A stretch of DNA of 64,000 nt from Heterodera schachtii (GCA_023374025.1 SIJG01000009.1:2813502-2877501); one strand, 5' to 3'; counted from the first letter of the stretch, positions 1-11,882 are shown. Numbers and translations: made by a program. The notes: a model not told the origin generated them from the sequence alone.

Positions 1-345
1 ATTAAATTAATTTCACCAAGTGATGATGTCAAATTGGCTGCGCTGTCGACCCTCGCAAACATTGCCGGCGCCGGTACCGCGGAGCAAAGACGCGCTGCGA
101 TTGGCGCCGGCGCTTTGCCACACTTTGTCCGATTGCTTGACTCGGCAAACATTGACTTGTGCCGGCATGCCATTCGCGCAGTGTTTAACCTTGCCATTAT
201 GGACCGGTCCACCTCTTTCTCGTCACGCTCAATTGTCGCCGCTGGCGCCGTCCCGCGCCTCGTCAATTTACTCGGCTCGCCCATGGACGGCATTCGGCAA
301 AAAGCCGTAGCCGTACTCTGCATCATAATCGGTGCTGCAAATTGA
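1..345 (+). CDS. ARM-repeat (importin-alpha-like) protein, C-terminal fragment
   Basis: The frame is open from the first base and ends in TGA at 343-345, giving about 114 residues. It shows armadillo-type helical repeats: LANIAGAG, then GALPHFVRLLDS, AIRAVFNLAIMD, GAVPRLVNLLGS and IRQKAVAVLCIIIGAA. The wording (an 'LANIAG' helix followed by 'GALPxxVRLL') is that of importin alpha (karyopherin alpha), the adaptor that binds nuclear localisation signals. There is no in-frame ATG, so the gene starts to the left of the window. The stop falls within what should be a further repeat; either the copy is truncated or a donor near 338-343 (CGGTGCTG) leads to another exon. Seen: ARM pattern. Inferred: family. 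Another ARM protein is possible. Confidence 0.55.
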   Translation: MKLISPSDDVKLAALSTLANIAGAGTAEQRRAAIGAGALPHFVRLLDSANIDLCRHAIRAVFNLAIMDRSTSFSSRSIVAAGAVPRLVNLLGSPMDGIRQKAVAVLCIIIGAAN

Positions 346-1600
346 TATATTTGGGGCCTTGTTTCAGCAAAATGCTGCCAAAGTTTCCGTTTTTTGGTTT
401 GAAAAAACCGATAAATTTCTGGCAAAATCCAAAATTTATTGGACTCATTTTGTATTTGTTTTGGGTTTAAGTCTAGTATAAAAAAATTATAAAAATAATA
501 ATAAAATAAATACTAACCCGGAGTCGGGTCGGATTCATTTCTTTTTAACCTATTTCCGAGTGTTTTGAGTACTCATTCATTCATTCTGTCATTTAATCAG
601 TGGAAAATGGTAAAGGAATTTGCCATCCTTTGCATGTATTATATTAATTTTATCAATTTATTTTTCATTAATTTCAGAAACTTTACCCGAATTCGATTTT
701 TCTTTCATTGGGTTGGACAAAATTGAAATAATGGTAAACAAAAATATGTTAATGTAAATTTAAATATATTATTTTACCTCTTAAATAAATTAAATAATTT
801 ATTTTCCACTGTTTTTCATATTGAATTTGGTGCTGTCAAAACGTTTTGTAATTTTCTCGAAAAATGGGACATGCGACTAAATCGGAAAGTGTTTCAAGGA
901 ATAAAAAATGTGCTAAAAAGTGAAGCGCAAAGGAGCAAATTGATAACAGAGATGGAGGAATGCGACGGTAATTATCATCAATTAATTAATTAATTATTTT
1001 AAAGAAAAAAGCAATTAAAATATTTTACTGGGTTTAGCGCTTGACAAAATTGAACAATTGCAAACAAAAGAAAGTTATCAACTTCTTAGGATGGTGGTAA
1101 GGGTGGCACGATTTTTACTCAAAAAACCACCAAAACTGGAGGCTTAGGTGCTAAAACAGTCAAAAAAACTAAAAGGCTTCATAAACTCTTTAGAGATATT
1201 TTTTGAAACGACAAATTTTGAAAAAAACGCTTTTTTAATATAAAAAAGCGAGCTGTATCTTCTGTTCTCAAATTGGCCATTGTTTAAGTTACAGTGTTTT
1301 TCAGATCCTTAGGCTTTCAAAAATTTTAATTTAAGATTAATTTGTCTACTTAGTTAAGAAAGTGAATCTTTATAATTAATGTGCCTTGATTTTGCTGATT
1401 TTTAATCGGAACAAATCGGACTGAAATTAGATTCAATAAAAATATAGATATTTATCCCAAGACTTGGCCAATTTGCATTTCAAAAATTCTTGCCATTCTT
1501 TCATTTTTATGTAAAATGAAAAAAAATCGTAGAACAAAAATTATTCAAAATATTAAGTTAATAATAAGTCACCAAACCAAATTCAAAAAAGAAATAATGA
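346..1600. other. non-coding stretch, possible unconfirmed 5' exons
   Basis: AT-rich. Two short segments with acceptor and donor-like borders, about 677-731 and 1037-1090, both encode the tetrapeptide LDKI followed by E. They might be 5' exons of the AAA gene or of a different gene, but I cannot connect them in phase. Nothing else recognised. Confidence 0.25.
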
Positions 1601-1617
1601 AAAATGTTGACAAATAA

Positions 1618-3365
1618 TTTGGAGAAGAAATACTCAGCTCAATCGTTGAAACAAAAGACACCAAATTGGATGCCATTGAGGGAAATGCGCTTGCCAAAAC
1701 CACTCTCCAGCGCAGTGCCGTGCTCCCTTTGCTCAATCCGACGCTTTTTACGGGCCTACGGGCACCGCCAAAGGCCATTTTGTTGTTTGGCCCTCCGGGC
1801 AATGGGAAAACAATGCTTGTGAGTTCGGATACAAAAAGCCTTTACAAGAGGCATAAATAAGGGGGACAATTGGGGGCCCCTCCCGAGAAGGGATTCAATG
1901 GACAGAAAATTCGCTCGTCTGCTCACCCATGAAAAAGATTCGCCAAATAAAAATTAATTAAAGAACAAATTAAAAATACTATATTTATTTTGTTTTGCCG
2001 CTAGGGCCGACAAATCCCATAATCACTAATTTGTTTTTGACAATCATTCGATTTAACAACAGTAACTATTGTATTGGTTAATAACCGTTTCCTTCAGGCG
2101 AATGCTATCGCAAATGAATGCCACTCAACTTTCTTCAGCATTTCCGCTTTTCATATTATGTCCCAATGGAATGCCGAGTGGGAAAAACTTGTAAGGGCAC
2201 TTTTTCAAATGGCCCGAAATGTTCAGCCGTCCATCATTTTCATTGGTAATTAATTGGCCAATTGTTTATGAAATTTCCTTTTTTATTTTAAGATGGAATC
2301 GATGCATTGTTTAACAAACGCTTTTCAATCGAGAATGAATTGTATCGGAAAGCCAAAAACGAATTTTTGTATCAAATGAATATTTCGAAAGACAGTGTTT
2401 TAGTATTGGCGGCAACGAATCGGCCGCAAGAATTGGACGAGGGCATTTTGGGACGCTTTCCCCAACGGATTATGGTTGATTTGCCGGATCAGAAAACGCG
2501 TGGCCAAATGATCCGCAGAATCTTTGAGCATAAGAACATAAATTTGGCACTCACTGAAGAGGAATTGGAGTGAGTTGGGCCAAAGGATTAATTTGGATAT
2601 GAAAATGATTTGCTTTTTACACAAATTGCCATGAGTGGACTGTTACAAAAATTTACTAAAAATCCCAAATATTTATAAATATTTTAGAAAAAAATTCGAA
2701 ATATTGACAAAATATTGAAAAAAGTACAAAATATTGAGCAAATGTTTAAGAAAAATGAAAAAATTTGTGTTGTAAAAAATAATTAACTGCTCATAAGACT
2801 ACCAAAAAAATTTATTCATTGATTACAGTTGCAACTAATTAATTTTTCGTGATTTTTGAATGCATTTTTCCAAAATAAGTAAGATTACAAAAATCAAAAA
2901 TTTTAATGCCAAAATATTTACAAAATATAGGCAAAATTCTAAATAGTGAAATAAATTTTTTTCAAAAAACCCCAAAAATATTTTTTGATTGAATGCATTT
3001 TTGAGCTGCTTTCTTCAATGCATATAAAAAATATTTAAAAAATATATTGGTCACAGCCCTAATAAGGGTAATTTATATATAAAAATATTTTGCTTTTTAG
3101 CCAAATTGCCATTAGCACTGAAAATTATTCCTTCTCCGACCTTTGGGCCCTTTGCACTGAGGCGGCCTTTTGCCCCATTCAAAACGCATGGCAAAACGAT
3201 TTGTTGTTGAGACACACAACGCCAAACAATTTGAGACAAGTGAATGCGGTCGATTTTAAGTGCGCAATGAGAAAAGTGAGGCCAGCAGCAATAAACGCGG
3301 AGAACAGAAAAGAATTGGTCGAATTTGCTGAGAAATATGCACAAAGAAACAGTGACAATGAATGA
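1618..3365 (+). CDS. spastin-like AAA ATPase with altered active-site residues
   Basis: Exons about 1618-1818, 2098-2245, 2293-2569 and 3101-3365 join in phase and end in TGA. They cover a meiotic-clade AAA module like spastin (a microtubule-severing hexamer): FTGLRAPPKAILLFGPPGN then GKTML (Walker A intact), NECHSTFFSISA, VRALFQMARNVQPSIIFI, AATNRP (sensor 1), LPDQKTR and the C-terminal YSFSDLWALC helix. Three key places differ from the family. Walker B reads IDGID, where the family has IDEID, so the catalytic Glu is Gly (codon GGA). Pore loop 1 reads SQWNAEWEKL instead of SKYVGEGEKL-like. The Arg-finger pair reads GRF instead of RRF. Just upstream, the continuing frame has a TAA at 1615-1617, so the 5' end is unclear and the MIT or linker region is missing. 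It may be a non-hydrolysing pseudoenzyme or a decaying copy. Confidence 0.75.
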
Positions 3366-3713
3366 ACTGAGAGAGTTCCAATGTTTAGTTACCAAAAATT
3401 TTGTAAAATGTGAAAATGGCTTATTTGGCATTCACTTTTTGCTTTTATAAAAATGTTCTAGGAAAAATATTTGTGGATTTTTAAGTCAAATTTTGGAATT
3501 ATAAATAATTTTATGGATTTCTTTTAATAATATGAAAATATTACATCGAAAAATTAAATTTTCTGAAGTGATGCTAAAAATTTTCTAGTAATTAATTTAA
3601 TTAAAAAAATAAGAAAATTCCGGTTCACGGAAGTGGTAAAAGGTCCTGTAAAAACACGTGGTTAATATTTTCGTCAGTGAACGATTTCGTCAGTGATTTT
3701 CGTCAGCGGATAA

Positions 3714-3818
3714 TTTCGTCAGTGAGCATTTTCGTCAGTGTACTATTTTTATTTATTTTGCTGTTTTCCATTTTTTTCGTCAGTGTTCTAATTCGGCAGT
3801 GAATATTTTCGTCAGTGA
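3714..3818 (+). repeat. left terminal inverted repeat of the MULE
   Basis: About 105 bp, matching 5668-5772 in reverse complement. It contains several TTCGTCAGTGA units and one variant with GGCAGTGA. Arrayed motifs like this could serve as transposase binding sites (inference). Confidence 0.9.
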
Positions 3819-4047
3819 CTATATATATTTCAGGCTCAATTTTCTATATATATTATTTTCTTTGTGTACTTTTAATAGCTAAGAATTTATTTTATTCAAA
3901 AATGGGCTTAAGCACGATAATACATAAAATTTAATTATTTTTCACCACAAAAACTTAAATATTTAAATGCCTATTTAATTTCAAATGAATTCGACAGTGG
4001 ATGATTTCGTCAGTGAATTCGTGTTTTTAAAAAATGCTTAATTTAAT

Positions 4048-5363
4048 TTAAAAGTGCAAATGGTAAGCACAGGCCCGAAGATATTCAAGCGGATCACGGT
4101 TTCCAATGTCCTGGAAAAGAGCATTTAAATTGTTGTCTTGTCTGACATATTTCCCCTTTCTTGCTGCGTGCGGCCCCCTTATTCCATCAGCAGGCGCAAT
4201 CTGATAATCAATAATTCGCTGAGACCACATTTCATCTTCTTCAATCATTTTCCGGACAAAACCGCTGAGTCGCTGATTTCCTTTAAGATGGGCATTCCAT
4301 ATGGCATGCCAGCCTTCAAGGCTGTTATTCGTGCGTGAAAGTCCAAGTGCCAAACGGTCTGTCATGTTCCACAATTGTATTGGAAAAAGTGCAAATGGCT
4401 GCCGCTTCAAAGTCACTCATTAGTCTTTGCGGCGACCAATTGTTGCCAATGCTGTCTCTGATTGTCTCAAAGAAACGTACATATGTTGCCCCCTCCTTAT
4501 TTGGCAATAGCCCATAAACGCATGGGACTGAACAATGGTCGATGATTGCGCTCATTGTGTACAACTGAGCAAATCCCCGCGGGCATGACTTTAACGGTTA
4601 AAAAACAGCAATTAAAGAAAATGGTAATTTGTTACTTCAAATGTGCCATCAATGGCACATTCGGTATTGTATTGACGTAGGATTTCGAGAGCATGCGCTG
4701 AGCAGAAGACAATCATCCGATGTCCATTTAAAATTTGGTTGAAAATGACCCGATTTTGGAGAGCATTGGGAATGACAATATTTTCAATTGGCAAAGCATC
4801 AAGACCAACATCACCGACCTTTTAATTTTAGTTATTAAATTTAGTTATTTAAAAATTTTTTATTTTAACCATTTACACTAAAATACACCTCTTCGTGATG
4901 CTTTCTTTTTGCTATGTTGAAATTATTTCGCATGTTTACGGCGCTTGGTGCGTTTACACGCACATCGACCGGAAGTTCAGCCCGAACATTTCGGACAATG
5001 TTTCGACTGGTTGTCGGAAAATCACTTCGAGCCTCTTGGCGAATTTGCTCATTTGCCTGTCTTATCTATACCAAAAATAGATGGTTTGCTTTTTTGGCTT
5101 ACATTGAGTTGGCCAAAAACTGCGGCATGGTTGTGATCGGCTGACATGCGACCCATCTTGTAACGACTTCCATTTGCATCGACGTGCCACGCCATTTGAA
5201 CACAAGCTCGCCCAGGACAGTAAGGGGGACGTTTTGGGCATTTCCAGTATTCCCAGCCTTGCTCGATTCGAGAGTCGCTCTCATAAGCATATTCGAACCC
5301 AAGACGAGAAAGGAGAATTTTGCCACGGTTGGATTTCGCTTCTTCAAATCGAACAAGAGCCAT
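4048..5363 (-). pseudogene. MULE transposase with FLYWCH finger, internally deleted
   Basis: Minus-strand exons 5363-5103, 5065-4877, 4818-4636 and 4588 onward join in phase with GT...AG introns of about 37-60 nt. Exon 1 encodes a FLYWCH-type zinc finger (YWKCPKRPPYCPGRAC ... ADHNH). Exon 3 ends with AIDGTFE, and exon 4 continues SCPRGFAQLYTM and LMSDFEAAA, the first two acidic positions of a MULE DDE domain. About 20-30 residues later the frame must shift to reach RTNNSLEGWH, a block that intact MULE transposases have roughly 100 residues further on. The two parts lie in different frames overlapping at 4325-4416, so an internal deletion with frameshift removed the region between them. The C-terminus ends at 4048 after a normal-looking tail. 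Predicted non-functional as it stands. Confidence 0.85.
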
Positions 5364-5667
5364 TTTTGGTTGCAGAAAACGAATGAATTTTCATATCGTT
5401 AATTTTTATGCATTGCAAAAACTAGATAAGGACTAAACAAATATGCAAATAGGCACTCGAGAACGCATGGGAACGATGGCGAGATAAGAAGTTGGAGAAG
5501 TAAATTTACTAATAATATTCAACAGTTTTAAAACAATTTCTTTTTATGTAAATCATTTATTAAAGTACAAATAATCACTTATTTTATCTAGAGTTACCAT
5601 AGGCAAAAAGCGATAAATACTGTATTAAAGAATTTGATAAAAATGAAAATATTTTAATTTTATTAAT

Positions 5668-5772
5668 TCACTGACGAAAATATTCACTGCCGAATTAGAA
5701 CACTGACGAAAAAAATGGAAAACAGCAAAATAAATAAAAATAGTACACTGACGAAAATGCTCACTGACGAAA
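5668..5772 (-). repeat. right terminal inverted repeat of the MULE
   Basis: Reverse complement of 3714-3818, with TCACTGACGAA units. Followed by TATAGCACC and the 9-bp target duplication. Confidence 0.9.
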
Positions 5773-5793
5773 AAGTATAGCACCGTAAAAACA

Positions 5794-6790
5794 TGACGAG
5801 CTAAGTCTAAATCAAGGTATGAAGTCGAAGCAACGCCATCTGACACTGGGACAACTGAGTCCTAGTGAAATGAACATTTCAGTACCGAAGAAATAAAACA
5901 AGCCTAAGCTTCGAATTTTTGTTTAATTCGGGTTTGAGGTTCGGGATTTTGCAAAATAAAAGTCATTCGTGTCAGCGCCACAAAATTTGACCTTTTTAAA
6001 AGGTCAGGAGCAGGCCTTTTCCACTCACAAATCAATATCATTTTTTATGCATTGAAATTTTCAAAATTTTCCCGTCGGCGCCTATCGGCACCGCTGGACC
6101 CCAAAATAATTTGATTTCTTGGAAATTGCTCAAAATCGCTAAATTTGGTCATTTTTGAAAAATCTGTTAACAAATCGAATTATAAAATTACAAAAATTAT
6201 CCCTGCGGCAAAAAAAGCGGTGTGAAAATGTATAAAAATGAGGAAAATAATCAGTGGAAAAAATCCATTCCGGCGAATAATTCAAAACATTTGAATAAAA
6301 ATTAGTCTTTTTTCATTGCGTACTAAAGCAGGTGTGCTCGCTTCGCTCGCACACCTCGTGCTATTCAAATTAAAAAAGTTTTATTCTATTAGCTCATCCA
6401 TCTCTCTTACTTCATCGGTAAATATCGGTTTGAGGAACAAACTCAATATTGTTAAAAACGGCCAGAATCGGTGTAAAAAGGTTAGAAATGGGTAGGAAAA
6501 ATAGAATTAGGGGCGCTCTTGCACTTTTTCTGGCTGAAAAAGTGCCGGGATTGGAGTGCCAAATCCAGCCGGGAAGTCAGCTGACCACACAATAAAAAGC
6601 GCTACAAAGGCATTTTAAAATTTTTATGATTTATTTACTTAGGACATTGTACACTCATAGTCATACATATTTATAATATGCTTCTATGTTTCAAAATTTT
6701 TATTTTATTTTATTATTTTAACTACCCATTTTTACATCGATTCTGACTCTTTTTGAGAAGGTTTGAGTTTGGTACCTTAAACCGATATTT
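5794..6790. other. repeat-rich intergenic stretch
   Basis: No gene recognised. It holds one copy of the GC-rich palindrome (6072-6097) followed by the GTTAACA motif that often accompanies it, and a short inverted run near 6331-6350 (GTGTGCTCGC...GCACACC). Confidence 0.5.
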
Positions 6791-6794
6791 TCCC

Positions 6795-7400
6795 TCCCAT
6801 CTCTCTCTCTCTCTCTCTATCTGCCCCCTTCTCTTTCTCGACCTATTCATGTTTCTTTTTTTTTCTCCTCTCTATCTCGTGCCAAACTTTACTCGCTCTC
6901 TCTTACATTTAATCTCTCTCTTATTAAGTTCGTTATTCTTTTTTCTCTTTCTTCCAAAAAGCAAAACAATTTACAAATTTATTTGAAGAAATTTAAATAA
7001 CAAATAAATAAATTAAATTGAAGGAGGAGCACAATTATTTGATCGATCAGAGAGAACAACCATCATAGAGCTATGTCTTTCTATCTCCATCTCTTTCTAT
7101 CGATTTTTCTGTCTATTTTCTCTCTCTCTCTCTCTCACTCTGTCTATATTTTTCTCTCTCACTCATCACTCTATCCCCTCTCTCTCTTTCTCTCTCACTC
7201 ACTCGCTCTATCCTCTCTCTCTCTCGCTCTCTCTCTCTCTATTATTCCCTATCGCATTTCTTCTCTTCATCACTTTCTCTGTCTCTCTGATTTTCTCTTT
7301 CTATTTCTTTCTCCTTTCCACTTATCGCTAACTCCCTCTCTCTTTCTTCTTTTCTCTCGTTCTCTCTTCAACGCACTCATTAAATCCTTGACTTTTTGCA
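6795..7400. repeat. CT-rich low-complexity tract
   Basis: Long polypyrimidine stretches dominated by (CT)n and (TCTC)n, interrupted around 6960-7070. Long open frames here are low-complexity artefacts (Leu/Ser-rich on the plus strand). Confidence 0.85.
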
Positions 7401-8072
7401 TCCTGGATATATTCTTGGAATGACATCCCTGTACTTATTTGTTAGTTTCATACATACATACCCAAAAATCGAAATATCGCAATTTTTGGTACATGTTTTC
7501 ACTTGTTGTTTTTTTTAAATACATATGTTTTGAGTTTATTTGAGAATTATATAAATTCTTATGAACACTCTTAAAAAATCGATCTTTTTTTCAAAAGAAC
7601 ATTATGTTTTATGAGTCCATTCAATTAACAATGCCTGGTTTTTAAAACATAACTTTGTTTATGTTCGAACAAACACTATATTTTTGGTATCATTCGAAAC
7701 ACAAAGTCTAAAGAAGCTAAAATATATAAAAGCTCATCATTTGGGTAGTTTCCAAAAAATATATGATTGTTTAAGTAATTGTTGCTTATTTTCGTTTGTG
7801 ACTAACGTTCTTTAAATGTTAGCATTCTTTTGGTTTCTCGTATTATTACATTATTCAGACTTTTTGCTTTCGAATAATAGCAAAAAGATAGGGGTTTTGG
7901 TCGAACATGAATAAAGTCATTTTATAAACAGGTATTATTACTTAGTTGATTGGACTCATAAAGTGCAACACAATCATTTTGGCTTATATATTTCGCGATT
8001 TTACATTTTTTGTTCTTACATATAATTGGCATCCCTAAATTTAGTGCGTTTCAGGCCTCTTCAGAAAAAAAA
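7401..8072. other. AT-rich spacer
   Basis: I see no gene or clear repeat. It could contain the promoter of the following gene. Confidence 0.4.
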
Positions 8073-9540
8073 ATGAATTTTTTTTCTATATTGTTTTTGA
8101 TGGGCTTCACCATCGTAATTTGGGCACATAAGAACAGCAACGCATTTCAGGTGCTTGAAATTCTTTTTCTAACAATAAGTGTCAGTTTGGTTTGTCAATT
8201 CCTTCGTCTTAAAAAAATAAACATTTATTTATTTTTGTTATTTTTTGGACTCCAAAATCGGTCGTTGATCATTGATCATCGAATTGCTTTCTTAAATGGT
8301 CTCCTCCATTCGTCCATTTGTCTTCTTGTTCAGATTAAGCATGCTAATTTGGACAGTGTGACACTCCGTCTGAAGAAGTGTGGCGTCGACGACATCTGCG
8401 GATTCGACTTGATGGACGTGCCTTCGCGTGAACACATTGAGCACTCCCTCATTCTGCTGGCACAACTTGGGGCAATTGACCGTAAATGCCATTTGGAATT
8501 ATTATCAAAGACCCGTACCCAAAAATTTGAGGGGCTTTCGAATAGCTTTTTTAAATTTTGGGTTAAAATTTGTTAAGAAAATTGAGTAAAAACTTAAAAC
8601 AAAATTGTCCATTTTTTATGGGAAAGTTTTTCAATTCCGTTGGCGGCGGGGAACACATGCCTCCAACTTTACAAAATAGAACGATTCGGGTGGAACGAAC
8701 TGCTCTTTTTGGAAAAAATAATGCACTGGTCTTCCAGTCGAGAAATTTCTTGCTTTTTGACTCATTTCTCAAGCTTTTTACGCTTGGCTTTTTCTAACTC
8801 GAAAATTTGATTAGTCAAGCAACACAATTATATCATTCACATTGTATTTGAGATATTTTTTAGATACTTTCAAGGAAGAATGGTGTTATGCGAATTTTCT
8901 GAACTTGCGCACTTTGCAATACGCCGGTGATGTTCGCAACCAATTGGCCAATGCATTTATCCAAAGAAGCAAAATTTTGGAGACTTTTCTCGCCGCTTCG
9001 TTCGTCAAAGTGAGTGGTGATAGTGAAAAGAAAGCTTTTTGAAATTGGATTTGATCAAAGTCAAAGTTTTCAAATTGAATTTTTTTTTAAATTACCATTA
9101 GGAAATGAAAGTCCTATACTGACTTTTTATGGACAAAGAAGTCAAAAATTCTTATTCATTTTGGGAAGGCAGTCATAAAAAAATGCATTTTGTAACTTTT
9201 AAGTTGGCATATTTCCATTCTTCTGGCATCGGCCACACGCCTCAGGCGCGCAAGGGTTATTATGTGACGGTGGAAAGCCAACTGAATAGAAATGGGAAGC
9301 AAAATGCTGTCACTGACCAATACATGCTGCACGGCTCTTCTGTGTTGTATAAGGTGACAAAAAACAAAAGGGAGATGAAAAAAGGGAGATGACTCACTAA
9401 ATTCAACTTAATTTTCTCAAAATTTTCAATTCCCCTTCACTTTAAAATTAGTCTGATTTTTGGAAATTTCAGTTCGTGGTCATTGTAATTTCTTGTCTCA
9501 CTCCTACAACCAAATTTATGAAATTTCTTTTCCATCCTCA
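8073..9540 (+). CDS. signal-peptide exon spliced to DEAH-box helicase C-terminal pieces
   Basis: Exons 8073-8150, 8334-8481, 8864-9009, 9204-9353 and 9473 onward have GT...AG borders and matching phases. Exon 1 gives MNFFSILFLMGFTIVIW plus AHKNSNAFQ, a good signal peptide. Exon 2 (ANLDSVTLRLKKCGV, GFDLMDVPSREHIEHS, LAQLGAID) is the start of the HA2 region of DEAH-box RNA helicases (DHX/PRP22 type). Exon 3 (EEWCYANFLNLRTLQYAGDV, RNQL) and exon 4 (HTPQARKGYYVTVESQ, SSVLYK) match the region before and in the OB fold. Both RecA helicase domains are absent, as are about 100 residues of HA2 between exons 2 and 3, so no helicase activity is expected. The last exon runs into the minisatellite and has no clear normal end. 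Alternatives: a pseudogene fragment with a chance hydrophobic upstream exon, or a chimeric secreted protein. Confidence 0.6.
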
Positions 9541-9584
9541 CCAACAATGTTTTTTCCTTCCCACCATCAGTTTTTTTCTTGAAA

Positions 9585-11675
9585 TTTTATCTCCCCCCCC
9601 CCCACCCCTACCATCAGTTTTTTGAAATTTTTTACCACCCTTCCCCCGCCACCAAATTTTTTTACCACCCTCCCCCTGCCACCAAATTTTTTTTACCACC
9701 CTCCCCCCGCCACCGACATTTTTTGAAATTTTTACCACCCCCCCCCCCCGCCACAAACATTTTTTGAAATTTTTTACCACCCTCCCTCCTCTAGCAACAT
9801 TTTTTTTTGAAATTTTTACCACCCTCACCCCGCCACCAAATTTTTTGTTTTTACCACCCACCCCCCGCCACCAATTTTCTTGAAATTTTTTATCTCCCCC
9901 CCCCACCCCTACCATCAGTTTTTTAAATTTTTTACCACCCTCCCCCCGCCACCAACATTGTTTTTACCACCCTCTCCCGCCACCAAATTTTTTTACCACC
10001 CTCCCCCTGCCACCAAATTTTTTACCACCCTCCCCCTGCCACCAAATTTTTTTACCACCCTCCCCCCGCCACCGACATTTTTTTGAAATTTTTACCACCC
10101 CCCCCCCCCCCCCCGCCACAAACATTTTTGAAATTTTTTACCACCCTCCCTCCTCTAGCAACATTTTTTTTTTGAAATTTTTACCACCCTCACCCCGCCA
10201 CCAAATTTTTTTTTGTTTTTACCACCCACCCCCCGCCACCAATTTTCTTGAAATTTTTATCTCCCCCCCACCCCTACCATCAGTTTTTTGAAATTTTTAC
10301 TACCCTCCCCCCGCCACCAAATTTTTTTACCACCCTCCCCCAGCCACCAAATTTTTTTACCACCCTCCCACTGCCACCAAATTTTTTTTACCACCCTCCC
10401 CCTGCCACCAAATTTTTTTTACCACCCTCCCCCCCCCCCCCCCCCCCCCCCGCCACAAACATTTTTTGAAATTTTTACCACCCTCCCTCCTCTAGCAACA
10501 TTTTTTTTTGAAATTTTTACCACCCTCACCCCGCCACCAAATTTTTTTTTTTTACCACCCACCCCCGCCACCAATTTTCTTGAAATTTTTTATCGCCCCC
10601 CCACCCCTACCATCAGTTTTTGAAATTTTTTACTACCCTCCCCCCGCCACCAAATTTTTTTACCACCCTCCCCCAGCCACCAAATTTTTTTTACCACCCT
10701 CCCACTGCCACCAAATTTTTTTTACCACCCTCCCCCTGCCACCAAATTTTTTTTTACCACCCTCCCCCGCCACCGACATTTTTTTGAAATTTTTTACCAC
10801 CCCCCCCCCCCCCCCGCCACAAACATTTTTTTAAATTTTTTACCACCCTCCCTCCTCTAGCAACATTTTTTTTTTGAAATTTTTACCACCCTCACCCCGC
10901 CACCAAATTTTTTTACCACCCTCCCCCTGCCACCAAATTTTTTTTACCACCCTCCCCCGCCACCAAATTTTTTACCACCCTCCCCCTGCCACCAAATTTT
11001 TTTTACCACCCTCCCACTGCCACCAACACCCTCGCCCCTCCACCAACATTGTTTTTACCACCCTCCCCCGCCACCAAATTTTTTACCACCCTCCCCCTGC
11101 CACCAAATTTTTTTTACCACCCTCCCCCGCCACCGACATTTTTTTGAATTTTTTTACCACCCTTCCCTCTCCACCAACATTTTTTGAAATTTTTTATCAC
11201 CCTCACCCCGCCACCAAATTTTTTTTTGAAATTTTTTACCACCCTCGCCCCTCCACCAACATTGTTTTTACCACCCTCCCCCCGCCACAAACATTTTTTG
11301 AAATTTTTTACCACTCTCCCCCCCCCCCCCGCCACCAACATTTTTTTTTGTTCTTACCACCCCCCCCCCCCCCGCCACCAATTTCCTTGAAATTTTTTTA
11401 CCACCCTCCCCCCTCCACCAACATTTTTTTTTGTTTTTACCACCCACCCCCGCCACCAACATTTTTGAAATTTTACCACCCTCCCCCCGCCACCAACATT
11501 TTTGAAATTTTACCACCCTCCCCCCGCCACCAACATTTTTTTTTTGTTTTTACCACCCACCCCCTGCCACCAATTTTGAAATTTTTTACTACCCTCCCCC
11601 CGCCACCAACATTTTTGAAATTTTGCCACCCTCCCCCCGCCACCAATATTTTTTTTGTTTTTACCACCCTCCCGT
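9585..11675. repeat. 2.1-kb pyrimidine-rich minisatellite with higher-order structure
   Basis: Units of about 30 bp have the form CCACCCTCCCCC(T/C)GCCACC followed by AAATTTTTTTA or AACATTTTTTGAAATTTTTTA. A longer period is visible: CCCCTACCATCAG recurs near 9605, 9905, 10271 and 10603, that is every 300-366 bp. C runs reach about 20 (10433-10452). The other strand has closely spaced G runs, so G-quadruplex formation is plausible. Open frames here are spurious Pro/His/Phe-rich translations. It separates the helicase fragment from the laminin fragment. Confidence 0.95.
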
Positions 11676-11882
11676 CTAATTATGAAAATCCAAAATTAAA
11701 TGAACCGTTCGATGTCGACATAATAGCCTAGTGAAACTTGCGAGAAATATTAATTAATGAATTTAAAACTTTTAGCGAAATTAAATTTTTTTATTTAATT
11801 TCTTAATTCTTAAAAAAACATTATCGAATTTTTTATAATTAAGAAAATTATATATTAAAACGTTATATATTAAAACGTTCAG

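Larger units (their letters stand above)
3657..5784. mobile_element. MULE (Mutator-like) DNA transposon with 9-bp target duplication
   Basis: The element is flanked by perfect 9-bp direct repeats GTAAAAACA at 3648-3656 and 5785-5793. Its ends are CGTGGTTA... on the left and ...TATAGCACC on the right. Inside lie long inverted repeats (3714-3818 matches the reverse complement of 5668-5772 over about 105 bp with no difference I could find), themselves built from repeats of TTCGTCAGTGA. The left side has extra copies of that motif (3668-3713, again near 4004). The interior carries a minus-strand FLYWCH plus MULE transposase. MULEs typically create 8-11 bp duplications, which fits. The near-perfect inverted repeats and duplication suggest a recent insertion, yet the transposase is broken, so it may have moved in trans. 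Confidence 0.92.

Noticed and set aside
6753..7423. Two long plus-strand open frames
   Set aside because: They translate the CT-rich tract (Leu/Ser repeats) and have no domain, splice or start support.
9538..11731. Many long Pro/His- or Gly/Arg-rich open frames on both strands
   Set aside because: All are translations of the minisatellite; frame changes with C-run length.
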